Shown here in pieces: positions 1 through 11,680 of a stretch of DNA of 64,000 nucleotides. Made by a program: the position numbers and the translations under genes. The number at the start of each line of letters is the position of its first letter. Positions within the stretch are counted from its first letter, which is position 1. This DNA is from Sialis fuliginosa (lineage: Eukaryota > Arthropoda > Insecta > Megaloptera > Sialidae), in the NCBI GenBank assembly GCA_961205875.1, contig OY540810.1:17422001-17486000 (forward strand), in the 5' to 3' direction. Under the pieces are notes generated by a model that saw nothing but the letters and a program-made list of their open reading frames with translations, had not been told where the DNA came from and did no database searches.

Positions 1-744
1 AAACATAACAATAAGATTTTAGAGCTACCATTTGGCAAAGAATTGAATAATTGACTTTTTTGTGGTGTCAATCCTACATTATGAAGGCACATGGTGATGC
101 GTATTGGTGATGTACATGTGACAAATATTTGTTATGTTTGTGAATATCTTAAACTAGTCATCCACACATGGTGTTCAAACTTTATTTGACAAATAATGCA
201 GATATACCAGTGAAAAATTATTAATGAACATTATAAAATTAATTTAATATTTTTTTTAATTAAAAAAATGTTTTAATTGCAATAAACTTATTATTATTAA
301 AAAAATAAATAAAACAAAATATCCCCCCCACCCCAAAAAAAACAATAAAACTACATAGCAACTCTCCTAAATTATCTTCCTAACACCCCAAAAAAAATTA
401 TTTACCCCCCTCCAAAAAAAATTTATTAATGGATATTAATATTAAACCGAAAATCAAATTTCATAACTGTATTACACAATGGGTTCTCTAGATATTAAAT
501 AAAAAATAATTTTGTGCAAAATATTTTGGGGCTGTAGCTACCTCGCGAAGAATTAGTTTCTCAGTCAACTGTTTAAGTTTGTTTTACCTGATATGACTTA
601 CTTTAGATTAATGGTTGTATTGTTTGTATATGAATAGTATCTACATAATTTTTTAATGTTTACAACCTGTGTAAATTATTTATTTTTAAACTATATGCAA
701 AACAGATTAAGGAAACGTATGTTTATTTTATGTAGATACTTATA
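1..744. other. AT-rich non-coding stretch with a repeat fragment
   Basis: No credible coding region. About 430-600 resembles the right part of the TIR element at 14728-15674: it shares the phrases ACAATGGGTTCTC and ACCTGATATGACT and has the same order of motifs. It therefore looks like a truncated relic of that family. The rest is A/T-rich with short A and C runs and shows no recognisable structure. Confidence 0.45.
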
Positions 745-752
745 GTTTAAAT

Positions 753-1056
753 CAAGCTTGTCCAACCCGCGGCCCGCGGGTCACATGCGGCCCTCGAAGA
801 CCCTTGGTGCGGCCCGCGAGCATAATTTAAAAAAATAAAAAAATTTATGATAATAAATGTACACAATAGTATTTACGACTAAAAAAAAAACTCTCTATCC
901 ATATATCTATTTATAATAAAATTAGGAATTGAAATTGACGCGACCAAAAAAAAAAAGGTTCTCAGTTTTACATTATAATCTGCGGCCCTTAGTAAACCAA
1001 ATTAAATAAAATTTTTGCTATGCGGCCCGGAAGGTTCAAAAGGTTGGACACCTATG
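753..1056. mobile_element. hAT-type non-autonomous element (304 bp)
   Basis: Imperfect terminal inverted repeats (left CAAGCTTGTCCAACCC, right AGGTTGGACACCTATG) enclose a body rich in GCGGCCCG motifs. The element is flanked by an exact 8-bp duplication GTTTAAAT at 745-752 and 1057-1064, the length expected for hAT transposases. There is no coding capacity, so it would need a transposase from elsewhere. The GCGGCCCGC ends resemble those of the tandem pair at 16499-16921. Confidence 0.8.
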
Positions 1057-1183
1057 GTTTAAATGACTCCGATGCACAGAAATCAAATATAAATAAACAT
1101 GCAGTGATAAGTAAACGCTATTCAACTTCAATATTTTGCCGTTGCTAAAACGATAGAGAAAATCATCTTTTAAAAAGATCAAA

Positions 1184-1728
1184 TGAGGAGGTTAGTATCA
1201 AAACGCAATATCTGCACAAAGTTTCATTTTTCACCTAAAGGTGGAATCAGATGCATCTTTGCAGCCTCTTTTTCGTTGATAAATAATTATGGGTTAAAAT
1301 GCAATGCGTTCCATAGTTAAGCTACTTTAAGTGTTAATTTTGTTTCAAACCGCAATATCTGTGCAAAATAAATATAGGTATTAAAAATTACATATTTTAC
1401 TAAATTCACGTTTAAATAATGTAATAATTTGTTTATTTTGTGAATAATCTTGTATATAAATCATACTCTTTGATAATCAAAATTGGGTTCAAAAATCAAT
1501 ATGTACCTTCTTTTGGTTCAAAAAGCAATAAAATAAGTAAAAAGCAAAAACCTTATAAAAAATGTTCCAATTATTTTTTTTCTTTTTCGTTTTAGTAGAT
1601 TAATTACCGACGTCCAATGTTCCAGTAGTGAAAATTTGAATACTTTCCTCCGCTTATCTTGCCAGTTATCAGTTTTCACCATTTTCTTAACATTTGTCAG
1701 ATATTGTGTTTTGATACTAACCTCCTCA
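1184..1728. mobile_element. TIR-bounded non-autonomous element (about 545 bp)
   Basis: The left end (GAGGAGGTTAGTATCAAAAC) is repeated inverted at the right end (GTTTTGATACTAACCTCCTC), and the match continues into GCAATATCTG with few mismatches. The interior repeats 'GCAATATCTG(T/C)GCA' and 'GGTTCAAAAA(T/G)CAAT' motifs and encodes nothing convincing. I could not identify a duplicated target, so the superfamily is open. Confidence 0.6.
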
Positions 1729-1735
1729 TATACCT

Positions 1736-2622
1736 ATTTAGTTCAACGTATATTAGTATATATGGCTAAAAAGAAGCATTCAATCAACTATTACTTATTA
1801 TTTTTAAATTTAATGAAACGTATCTACAGTTTACTAAAAATTGCAAGTAATTTAATGAACCGAGTAAAGACGGATCTGCGCGATTGTGTCGCCATCTTTT
1901 TCGATCGCGTGCATGTACATTTTTGTCAGATTTCTCGGATCCAGATAGCATCAGTGCTGAGGTAGCCTGCTGTGACAAAACAGATGAACCCTTCAAGCGA
2001 TAAATGGGTGTTTGAATAATCAGTTTTCGGGGACGATCGAAGTTAACGCTTTTGTGTCCGACAAACGTACACACACGCGCCAGGTCAAGGTCGCGCCGCC
2101 TGTGTGTATATGTATATGTGTGTGTGTGTGTTTCGTAGGGTTGCCAACTCATTGGGAATGCTCCGGAGCCTCCGGGTATCGTTTTGTTAATGCCGTGAAA
2201 TATTTTAATGAAAAATAATTTCAATAATACATATAAGGTTTTCAATTATCTATAGTTATTTTTTGATACGAAGTACTTATAAATTAGTGATTATTTAAAC
2301 TAAAATAGGTTGATCAAATTATAATTAATTATTATATTTTTTTATTCTAAAACTCACTTTACGGATCATTAGTATTTTAATAGAAAACGCTAATATGATA
2401 TGATAATGATAACAAACTTGTTTAGTTGTATTATTCTGTTTCAATATTATTTGTAATTTCCAAACCACTTTCTCAATTATTTCTAATATTACTTTTATTA
2501 GAGAGAAATGTAAATAAACATAAATTAAATAGCATTGAAAACGATAGAGTTAATAAACGAAAAAATGAGAGAACAGAAAATTATTATAGGGAACAAAATA
2601 ATATTGAATTGTTTAATTAATA
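1736..2622. other. Unassigned stretch with a GC-richer patch and (GT)n tract
   Basis: About 1870-2100 is noticeably richer in G, C and CpG than its surroundings, and a GT/GTAT microsatellite follows at about 2100-2131. Small open frames on both strands overlap here, but they lack known domains and are partly encoded by the microsatellite. I cannot assign a gene. The patch could be a promoter or first exon of an unseen gene, but nothing in the sequence proves it. Confidence 0.3.
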
Positions 2623-2630
2623 TAAGTTGT

Positions 2631-2989
2631 CAGTGGCGTAGATAGCTTTTTGCGATGGGGGGGGGGGATATGAGTAGTGGCTGAGGGGCCTCTAAAATAT
2701 GTGAAATAAAAAAAAAATATTGTAATTTTGAATTGAATGACCTTTTTTTTTTTGATCATATAAACTATATTTAGTCTACTTCTTATTACTAAAAAAAGGT
2801 CATACAAAATAGAAAAATAACTTTTATTTTTATTTTTTTATATTCTTATTTTATCAAATTTTCCCTATTTACTTGTACTATTTTGTTCATACTAGAGTTT
2901 AAAAAAATGTCTTTAAATTTTCTCATGAAGTTAATTCATGGGGGGTGATTGATCATCTTAATCCCCCCCCCCCCCTATCTACGCCCCTG
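2631..2989. mobile_element. hAT-type MITE (359 bp)
   Basis: Ends are CAGTGGCGTAGATAG on the left and CTATCTACGCCCCTG on the right, 13 of 15 positions inverted-complementary. An exact 8-bp duplication TAAGTTGT lies at 2623-2630 and 2990-2997. G-run and C-run tracts lie symmetrically inside both ends. No coding capacity. The CAGTGGCG start is typical of hAT non-autonomous elements. Confidence 0.88.
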
Positions 2990-2997
2990 TAAGTTGT

Positions 2998-4170
2998 ACA
3001 TTCTATACCTACTCAATGATTTTTTTTACAAACGTACCTAGAACACAGCTTAAGGTATTGTAATAATACATTTTTCAATGAAGTTCTTACATATATTTTT
3101 ACCTATTTGTAAGATTATTTGAAATATATATTTAAATAGTTTAATACATATAACGACTGTGTTAATTTGTTCATGTATACCTACTTTTTCCAATTTTTTA
3201 TTAAAAATATACGTCAATAAATATGTGTAATTTGAAAACTAAAAAGATTTGATAAATACATTTTTTTAAATTGTTTTATAGTTGGCAGCCCTAGTGTACG
3301 TTAATGTGTATGTTTGTGTGTGTATGTAGCTTTAATTACATGCAAATAAAAAATAATGGGTAATGGGTATCGGGTTTACTTGACGGACTCTAATGGATTT
3401 ACACTTTATCCCATTAGAGGTTTTGTTTTTCATTTATATTCGTCATAGAGGAAGAAATGATGCTAGGTGATTTATATAATGTGCTGTGTGTATGTAAGTA
3501 TATCAATTTTTTGATTATGATTTTTCCTTTTCTTGATTTTTACTTCCATATTCCGAAGAAAATGGAAAAAAATTGTGTCCGAGATACTGACAGATTCTGA
3601 TTGTACTACCTTCAAAACGTAAAGAAAAGTCAATTTCCGCATAGCGGCTGTGCGTGTGTTTGTGTGTCTGGATGTAGATTTTTCTTTCGTTCACGATAAC
3701 TAGGTACTGTAAAAAACATTTGGGGAAAATGTTCGTCTCGGTTCGTACTCCAGATCTATTGATTTTGGTGCTGATCGGATTAGGGGTTTTAGAAATATTC
3801 GAAAATTTGTACCTATTTAAGTAAATGTTGCGAGTATTATCTCAAGACTTAGTAGGATTGTTGGGGACTTTTGGTACCTTATTTATAAAGATAAAATGAA
3901 GGTCTATACAAAAATTCAGCTTATTGCGAATTTTTCCCCAGCTATTTTTCATCTAAATGTACTGGACTAGTTATGTTATTGACATTAGGATATTAGAAAA
4001 CTAATATTCATAATACAAAGGTGAGTTTTATTTCTGACCAATTCCATTAAAATGTTTTATATAGATATTAAAAAAATATTCACATAAACTATACGGAAAT
4101 AATAAATAACCAGTATTCAAGTATTTATAATCATACCGTGTTGGTTTTCTAATATATCAGAGCATGTATA
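2998..4170. other. Non-coding stretch, no gene seen
   Basis: No open frame of interest and no TIR pair that I could close. A GT-rich patch lies at about 3300-3330. About 3540-3800 (tail of a tttttactt tract, 'GTGCGTGTGTTTGTGTGTCTGG', then 'GTTCGTACTCCAGATC') reads like a degenerate dispersed repeat, but I see no second copy in this window. Confidence 0.3.
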
Positions 4171-4211
4171 TTAGGGTGGGCCAATTTTCCAACCGATCTC
4201 GGCTACCCCCC

Positions 4212-4722
4212 TACGTGAAAGTACTCTTAATTCTAAGAAAAAACGCCTATGGAACTATACCTCCCTCTACATTCAACTTTAGTTCGCCTCATTTTTGATT
4301 GAAAATTTTAAGTTTGACTCCCTTGAATTCAATATGTTTGTAGGTGTGTTAATATACATGAAAATTTACAATTTTTCATTGTTTTTTTTTAAGCAAAACA
4401 CCAACCCAATGGTTTTAGGGTGAGAGAATTCCGAATTTGACATCCATTTTTTTCTTGAGCGCCACCTGGCGCCAGTTTTGGAAACAAACTTCAAAGTTTT
4501 TTTGATTTTATCCAAACAAAATACTAACCTATGCGTTTTTCAGCACGATAATTCCGAATCTGATGTTGATTTGACGACACTACTGAATTTCAAATTTTAA
4601 TTTCATCGAGTACTTATATGGAAATTCTTCCCTATACATTTTCTTTTTTTATTATATTATATTGTATGCAATATCATATCCATGGGCTTTTTTTCTTAGA
4701 ATTGAGAGTATTTTCACGTAGA
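4212..4722. mobile_element. Inverted-repeat element, probable MITE
   Basis: About 35 bases at 4212-4248 (CTACGTGAAAGTACTCTTAA then TTCTAAGAAAAAA) recur as an imperfect inverse at 4687-4722 (TTTTTTCTTAGAATTGAGAG then TATTTTCACGTAG). The interior has two related segments about 110 bp apart ('CCAAACAAAATACTAACC' versus 'GCAAAACACCAACCC'). No target duplication was found and the outer boundaries may extend further left. No coding capacity. Confidence 0.45.
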
Positions 4723-4863
4723 ATAAACATAATGTAATAAATCAGTGTAAATTCTGTTTTGTAGTGTAAAGTTCAAAATACACCGTGTAAAGTCGATGTA
4801 ATCTAAATAATACACTATAAAAACACCATGTACACACCGAATTTACAATAACACTATGATTAT

Positions 4864-5380
4864 GTTTACACAGCGCTGTTATTCCGGTTTTACTATAACC
4901 GATGTGATAAAATCGGGTAGATGGCACTTTACACCCGACATACTAATCAGGTTTAGTTATGCTATTCCTCATGGCCTATAGGAATAGCATAAGTAAACTG
5001 GAATAGAGCAGGAATAAAAATGCGTGTAAACTGCATGGACATAGTTGAATCTATTTAGACAACCTCAAAAAATATAAGTATCTACGGAGTGTAAGGATTT
5101 CATTGTAATGCACTTCGCATTAACATTTGAAAAAGCGTCATCAGTTAAAATATGATTAAAACATCTGAGATGAAGAGATGGAAAACAAAAGAAACGTGCT
5201 TCGTGGGTCGTAAAGGAGATGAAATATTTTTGAGATTTCTTGTTGGTACGGCATCGAACTTATAGCGTACTTCAAATCGGAATTATAATTCCAGTTGATG
5301 TCACTTATTCTCGTATGTGTAAACAGCACCACTTAAAACGGTTTAACTACATCGGGTATAATAGCGCTGTGTGAAGTAAA
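4864..5380. mobile_element. Diverged copy of the TIR element at 13112-13621
   Basis: The left end (GTTTACACAGCGCTGTTATTC) and right end (GGGTATAATAGCGCTGTGTG) are inverted relatives of each other and match the ends of 13112-13621. The interior shares long motifs such as GAATAGCATAA, GAATTATAATTCC and the 'aacctcaaaaaatataag' segment. It runs in the opposite orientation to that copy. No ORF. Confidence 0.65.
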
Positions 5381-5519
5381 TTTCTGCAGTACTTCATTTT
5401 TTCAATATTTCTCGAAAACGGTTGATCTTATGATAAATGAACAAAGTATATTTTTGTGTATTATGTGTCATTTAATTTTCTAGAAGTACCCAACTCAGGA
5501 AAAAATTAAAGAACAAAAA

Positions 5520-5790
5520 AATACTTGATAAAAATCGGCGAGACCACTGGCCCCATACACCCCTGGTCTAAATTATGATTGTTTGATATTGCAAATCGAT
5601 AGCACTTATTAATACTAAACTCTGTATCAAATCTTATAACTGTATTACAATAGGTTCTCTAGATATTAAATCAACACTAATTTTTGGCAAAATTTTTGGA
5701 CACAGGCTCACATAAAGTTTTTTGCTAAGAATTACATTCTCGATATACTGTTAAATTTTTTTACACTAGTTGTAAATCAGCTGTATAAGC
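5520..5790 (+). mobile_element. Fragment related to the TIR element at 14728-15674
   Basis: The order of motifs (ACTGGCCCCATA, CTGGTCTAAATTATGATTG, GCAAATCGATA, then a GGTTCTC tract) follows 15405-15600 with many substitutions. The left end is missing, so it is a truncated relic. Confidence 0.5.
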
Positions 5791-6758
5791 TAGAAACTTG
5801 ATTTTTTTTACTAAACATGTAAAATTATGTCCTCTGGTAAAAAAAATTCAGGGAGGTGGGGCACTAAGGGCCAAATCTAGGCAAAAAACCAGTGGAATTT
5901 TACTCTCTTATTTTCTTAATAGTGTATCAAGGCGTGTGGGGTGTGAAAATGTAAATCATCAGTAGAATTTAACCCTATTTTTTTCTAACTCAAAAATGGC
6001 TTCTGTAGGGGACTCCAAGCAGTATTTTATTTTGATTGAAGACAATTAAGATTTTGGTCTATTCAAAATTAATGAATTGAGTATTGTTATTTTGAAATGC
6101 GTTTAAATAGATTTAAAAATATTGGTAACCATTCATAGACAAAGTTTATGTATTTTATGTTGTGGGATAATGTAAAATTATCCAATTTAGTGTTTATTAG
6201 CGATGGCTGAAGAATGAAACAAGTCTTATGAATTCTGGAATATTTTGCGATATTCTGAAACGAGAGTTTTGTAAAAATATTGTGTATATGTGTGTGTACG
6301 AGTGTGCGCCTATGTGAGTGTCTGTATGTATGTGTGTGTGTGTGTGTTTGTGCATGCGCTATAGTTTGCACGACCTTTGACCTATGGACTTCAGTGTTTA
6401 TTCTTCTCGTTCCCATCCCGACGTGGACGATATGGTGTTATCGCGGGCAAAATGATAGCTCAGTTTATATACACATACCTACACATATATCTAATATATG
6501 TAATATATATGTATATATATTGTATATAGGTATATCCAGTTGAGCAAACTAAATTATTTACACATACATACAACACATACACACAAATTCATTGGTGGTA
6601 CTTCTAGGCGTTTGAAAATGTTTCTTTTTCTCGCGAATTAAAATAGTGTAATGTTAGCTTATAAGGTTTGCCGAATGCACTTTTATAATGATTCATTTAG
6701 TAGACGAATTTTTGGAAGGAGAAAAAAAACTAGTAAAAAACGGTTTCATTCTCTTTAC
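5791..6758. other. Non-coding stretch with (GT)n tract
   Basis: Contains a GT-rich microsatellite at about 6283-6353 and a TA/CATA-rich tract at about 6460-6580. Open frames on both strands across the microsatellite are low-complexity (Thr-His or Cys-Val runs) and are not believable proteins. No TIR structure was identified before the element beginning at 6759. Confidence 0.35.
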
Positions 6759-7125
6759 CGGGGTTTCGAACCGTTATTTTTTTCGTTTCGGTTCGAGTAA
6801 AAAAATATATTTCGGTTCGGTTCCGGTTTTCGTAATTAACGGTTTTTCCTATTTTTTCGGTTTTAGGTTCAACTCCGAGTGATTAATTAAAAAAAAATTA
6901 TTTGTATTAAATTTTTTTTCTACCATAATTTAGAACATTTTATGGTACTTGTATGATAGTCCGAACGACAATTGAAGTGGGAAATAAGATTATGTTAACG
7001 CGCGTATTTTAACATGTACTGAACCGTAAAAACCGATATTTTTATTTCGGTTCTGTTCCAGTTTTCGTTCCGGCAAGAAATAACGGTTTTTCCGGTTTTC
7101 GGTTCAGTTCCGGTTCGAAGCCGTG
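6759..7125. mobile_element. hAT-type element, 'GGTTCGAA' family (367 bp)
   Basis: Ends CGGGGTTTCGAACC and GGTTCGAAGCCGTG are imperfect inverted repeats. Near-perfect 8-bp duplications CTCTTTAC (6751-6758) and CTCTTTAG (7126-7133) flank it, differing at the last base. The body is full of CGGTT/AACCG motifs. It is the single-unit relative of the element at 10634-11206, in opposite orientation: both carry the phrase ACAATTGAAGTGGGAAATAA or its complement. No coding capacity. Confidence 0.8.
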
Positions 7126-7133
7126 CTCTTTAG

Positions 7134-7492
7134 TATTATATCATGCCATAAATAATAAGTTGAAAGCTTTGCATTTTATTAAATATAAAGAACTATTATT
7201 TTGTATATTTTTATTAATTAATTTCGAATTATTTAAAGTTATTTATCTACCCCATACCTAGCATTAGAAGATCTATATAAAACGAAAATGAATATGGTTA
7301 GTGAGCTAGCAACAAACAGTCATTATGTGATTGAAAAAGTGCCTAAAGTAAAAAGTAAATAGAACCCCTAAAAGGCAAGACATTTTGAATGATTTTATCG
7401 TAGCATTAAATACATAGATTATTATCATAATAATATATACATATATTATTGTATTATATTAATAATATATATTATAGTGACGTTAAAATATT
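7134..7492. other. AT-rich stretch, nothing recognised
   Basis: Very A/T-rich with TATA/TAAT simple-sequence tracts at about 7410-7480. No reading frame, repeat boundary or RNA gene can be supported. Confidence 0.3.
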
Positions 7493-7696
7493 AAATAATA
7501 ACAAATTAATTGTCTAAACGTCAAAAAATTTTATTGAAGAAAAAAGTATCGCATAAATATTGTTGAGATAACGACATCGTTCTCACATTTTGTTTTTTCT
7601 TAATAGCCTGACGATGATTCTGTGAATCGAAAGCTTGCGATACTTTTTTCTTCAATAAAATTTTTTGACGTTTAGACAGTTAATTTGTTATTATTT
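7493..7696. mobile_element. Short hairpin MITE (204 bp)
   Basis: The two ends are inverted copies over about 60 bp: AAATAATAACAAATTAA and GTCTAAACGTCAAAAAATTT on the left are answered by their complements on the right, with one or two mismatches. The right arm also contains CTGACGA followed by a 5-bp stem (GATTC/GAATC) and GAAA. No ORF. The target duplication is unclear because the flanks are A/T simple sequence. Confidence 0.7.
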
Positions 7697-8709
7697 CATA
7701 GATTATCATCAATACATTTCAGAATTTTTTTTTATAAAGGTTCATAAGAAATATGTTACTTTGTATATTATATATTAATGAAAAAATTAAATTAATGATA
7801 AAACAATTAGTTATTTTGTTATTATAAATAATTATTAGTCATATTATATCCGTAAATATTTTTGTGTGAGAGCTACACCCCTACATCTTCTGCAAATAGA
7901 TGAAGCGAATTCAAAAGGTCTGATGTAAATTTATTACGTATTGCAACTGCAGTTTGTTGCCGTGGTGTAAAAATGGGTTTAAAACGACAAATTGAACAGA
8001 AATTGATAGAAAATTAAAACCAATCGATATTAAATTAAGTAAATATGGAGACTGTAATGTTCTCATTCAGAAAATGTAAACATGTAAGGGGGTTACTGAA
8101 GAAATTTAATATATAATGCTCATTTTATCAATTTTCATACGAAAAAAATAATAGGACGAGAGTAATACCACACTTCAAAGTTTGCTTTGGGTGTGCTAAT
8201 ACTGTGTAAACATGTTCAAAGAAATCACACAAAACGTAAAAATGGCCACTTATTTTGTTGTGTCCGCTACACTTTTAATCGGCTTCAATATGTATGTTAT
8301 TTACGTAAAATTATCTGGTGTATTTTTCGCATTTAACGTCAACATTCCGAAAACACGACACGCACTATCGCAGCTGAACCAGCACTTACTTACTACTTAT
8401 TTCTCTAAGCTGGGGGCCTCTATTGAAAACCCTTTAAATTAAAAATCACAACATTTTACCCTACACATTTCAGAGGTACTATATATTATGCAGAACAATT
8501 TCTTGGTTTGTAGTTACTCAGGTTACTAGAAGCTCACATTGTCTTGTGGCTAGTTTCATGTATGTTGAAGCTGTTTGTAACTTTATTATTAATTTTGATT
8601 TACCTAGATCAGCTTGCTTTGTTCGGTTTAAATTTACTGTTAATATTTCAATCTAGTGCATACGGTTTGAACTACGTAATTTTGATATTATATTGTTAGT
8701 TGGATGTCA
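7697..8709. other. Non-coding stretch, nothing recognised
   Basis: Includes a 76-codon open frame at 8212-8442 whose translation starts with a hydrophobic segment (VVSATLLIGFNMYVIYV). I see no similarity, no splice context and no second copy, so I do not call it a gene. The rest is A/T-rich without repeat structure that I can close. Confidence 0.25.
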
Positions 8710-8717
8710 TGTGTGAT

Positions 8718-10449
8718 TAGTGTTGGAAATTTTTCCGTACAAAAACTTGAGGAAAAAACTCAATTTTTCTTTTTTTTCTGAAAAAACGAAAAAATTGAGG
8801 AAATCTTATTTTTTGTAGTTAGCCGTATTTTAGTAAATATTTTATTTTCCTAAGTGGTATTACTAGTCATAGACATATAGGTTCTACACAAGGTACGTAA
8901 AGACAAGATAGCCTCATTAGCTCTTTGACCAATCAGCATTTGCGCCATTGGCGAAGCGTCCATGGAAGCAGGGGAAGCAGTGCTTCCATTACTTTATGGG
9001 TAAATTAATACAAATCTGTGTTTTCTGTTAATAAATAATTTAAAAATATTATTAGAATATTCATATTTATGCGCAACTCAAACATTTTAACCAAAAATCA
9101 AAAATAACATTTATTATTAATTAACACGCTCAATTATAAAATTATAATACCTCTATGTCTTATTTTCTTGTATTTTAGTCGATATTTGTATAACGAGTTG
9201 AAGAAGTCACTGCAGGTTTCACTAAAATTTTTTGAATTTTTGATTTCGTTAAAAGTATGTTTATTGTATAGAAAATGACGTGAAAAGTTGAAATTTTCAA
9301 ACCGCAGGTGTGTACCTCAAACCGTTCTCGAGATATAGCCTCTCAAAATTTCAGTTTTTTCTAAATTTTGAAGAAAAATGGCCCTAACTTTTGAACGGAT
9401 GGTCGGAATTGATTTTAGTTGACGGATTTGGAATCAGCGTGTCAAAATCTATTTAATGACATGTCTAATACCTTAAAACTCAAGAGAAAAAAATCACGAA
9501 AAATCGAAAAAATTCAAAAGTTTGGTCAAAAAATGTCAATTTTTGACCAAAACTTTTTTGTCGGATTTTAAAATATTATACATGTCATAATATAGATTTT
9601 GAGACAATAATTTCAAATCCGTCGACTAAAATCAATTCCAATCACCCGTTCAAAAGTTATGGCCTTTTTTCTCCAAAAATTTGAAAAAACTAAAACTTTG
9701 AGAGGCTATATCTCGAGAACGGTTTGAAATACAGACCTGCGGTTTAAAACTTTCAACTTTTCACGTCATTTTCTATACAATAGACAAACTTTTAATGAAA
9801 ACAAAAATTCAAATTTTTTAGTGAAATTTCCTGCAGTGAACTTCAACTCGCCATAAAAATATCGACTAAAATACAAGAAAATAAGACGTAGAATCATTAT
9901 TTTATAAAGTAAAAGCTTGCACTTAAGGTGTTTCATAACTAGTTTTTTTTTGTTAATAGGAGGGAGAGGATAGACAATCTATGCTTCCCTTATTAAAAAT
10001 TTCACGCCTCGCCACTGATTTGCGCCGAAATACGTTAGCACGGTGATATATTCAAATCTTAAAAATATAATTTTCGAACACGATTATTCCTTTATCAACG
10101 AAAATTGGCACAGAGATAGTTTGGTACCTACACTTTAAGAAACCGATGAGTGCAGTTGTCATTTTGAAATTATTCGTGTAAAAACAATTTTTTGTCCCCT
10201 TTATCCCCTGCACCCCTTGGTCAGCTGATGCAGAATTACTCAGCGATTGAAGAAGCAATTAATGCAAGAAAATGTACCATTATATAAATATTATATCGAC
10301 TCATTATGTTAATCAATTTACTATACCGATGTATTATGTCAATAATGAACATATTTTATTGAAACTTTTTTTCCGAACCTCCGTAAAAAAATTAAAACAA
10401 GTTTTTTCTCTCTAAAATTTCATGTTTTTTCCGACCCTTTCCATAACTA
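8718..10449. mobile_element. hAT-type element interrupted by a second hAT
   Basis: Ends TAGTGTTGGAAA and TTTCCATAACTA are imperfect inverted repeats. An exact duplication TGTGTGAT lies at 8710-8717 and 10450-10457 (9 bp if one more A is counted). Both subterminal regions are rich in poly-T and TTTTTTCC motifs. The element has no ORF and contains the complete element 8946-10017, so it inserted first. Confidence 0.65.
8946..10017. mobile_element. hAT-type foldback element nested in 8718-10449
   Basis: Ends CATTGGCGAAGCG and CGCCTCGCCACTG are imperfect inverted repeats, with an exact 8-bp duplication ATTTGCGC at 8938-8945 and 10018-10025. Inside, about 9120-9540 and 9565-9910 form long inverted arms: CCGTTCTCGAGATATAGCCT on the left versus AGGCTATATCTCGAGAACGG on the right. 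A transcript would fold into a hairpin. A short relative of its terminus (CAGTGACGAGGCGTGAAATT) occurs alone at about 44954-44977. No coding capacity. Confidence 0.85.
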
Positions 10450-10633
10450 TGTGTGATAGCTCTCTATTGCTTAATATTCTAATATAATAATCATTTTATT
10501 ACTTGAAATTTAATATTATTGAAAGTTTAAGAGTTTTTATTATTTCATCAAGTGCATTTTCCATGACTCGTCTCAAAATATCTGGCGTTAGTACTCTTTA
10601 ACACTTCAATAGGTATTGGTTTATCCTTTTTAA

Positions 10634-11206
10634 CAGGGCTTCGAACCGGAATAGAACCGAAATAAAAATATCGGTTTTTACGGTTCAGTACATGTTAAAA
10701 TACGCGCGTTAACATGATATTATTTCCCACTTCAATTGTCGTTCGGACTATCATACAAGTAAATATTCTAAATTATGGTAGAAAATTTTTTTTCAATACA
10801 AATAATTTTTTTTAAAATTAATCACTCGGAGCTGAACCGAAAACCGAAAAAACCGGAAAAACCGTTATTTTTTGCCGGAACGAAAACCGGAACAGAACCG
10901 AAATAAAAATATCGGTTTTTACGGTTCAGTACATGTTAAAATACGCGCGTTAACATGATATTATTTCCCACTTCAATTGTCGTTCGGACTATCATACAAG
11001 TAAATATTCTAAATTATGGTAGAAAATTTTTTTTCAATACATATAATTTTTTTTTTAATTAATCACTCGGAGCTGAACCGAAAACCGAAAAAACCGGAAA
11101 AACCGTTATTTTTTGCGGAACGAAAACCGGAACTGAACCGAAATATATTTTTTTACTCGAACCGGAACGAAAACCGAAACGAAAAAAATAACGGTTCGAA
11201 GCCCTA
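10634..11206. mobile_element. hAT-type element with internal tandem duplication (573 bp)
   Basis: Ends are CAGGGCTTCGAACCG and CGGTTCGAAGCCCTA, with an exact 8-bp duplication CTTTTTAA at 10626-10633 and 11207-11214. The interior is about 241 bp repeated in tandem: ATCGGTTTTTACGGTTCAGT starts at 10670 and again at 10911, and the two units are nearly identical. The related element at 6759-7125 has only one unit. No coding capacity. Confidence 0.88.
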
Positions 11207-11214
11207 CTTTTTAA

Positions 11215-11672
11215 CTCTTTGAGGCATAACAGAGTTATAAGTGTCCCACCTTTTTAATACGTAAATATGGGTAGTGGTAATAAAAATATCCCACCTCGAA
11301 AAATTACAAGCGTTACTAGCACAGTGGTTTTAAAATAGTCAAATATAGTCAAACTATAAATAAAAAATAAAAAATAAACCTAGTGTTTCAATACAATTAA
11401 GAAGGGATTCTAAACATCGACCGGAACGTTGTAACACAATGGTCTTATGCCGGATGCAAAGTGCCTCTGTGCCTTGGGAAAAAGATGTATTTAACAAATA
11501 CCATGCATGAATCCATATGACATAGAGAGGTTGTTAAAGACTCACCCTATAATTAAAAACGTATGTATATGACTTTTTATTTTTCTTAGTGTTTCTTTTG
11601 TAATTTTACCTCCTTATTAATTAAAATAAACCATGTTTGTTAATTTTTATAAAAATACAATTTCTGTGCAAT
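11215..11672. other. Non-coding stretch between two hAT elements
   Basis: Nothing recognisable: A/T-rich, no long frame, no repeat shared with the rest of the window that I noticed. Confidence 0.3.
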
Positions 11673-11680
11673 ATGGGTTT

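Noticed and set aside
1636..2245. Frames of 109 and 153 codons in opposite directions
   Set aside because: They overlap each other, run through the TIR element end and the GT tract, and show no domain or splice signals.
6087..6543. Overlapping frames on both strands across the (GT)n tract
   Set aside because: Encoded by microsatellite sequence (Thr-His or Cys-Val runs); no evidence of a gene.
8212..8442. 76-codon frame with a hydrophobic N-terminus
   Set aside because: Could mimic a small membrane protein, but there is no similarity, conservation or splice context; hydrophobic runs are common in A/T-rich random frames.
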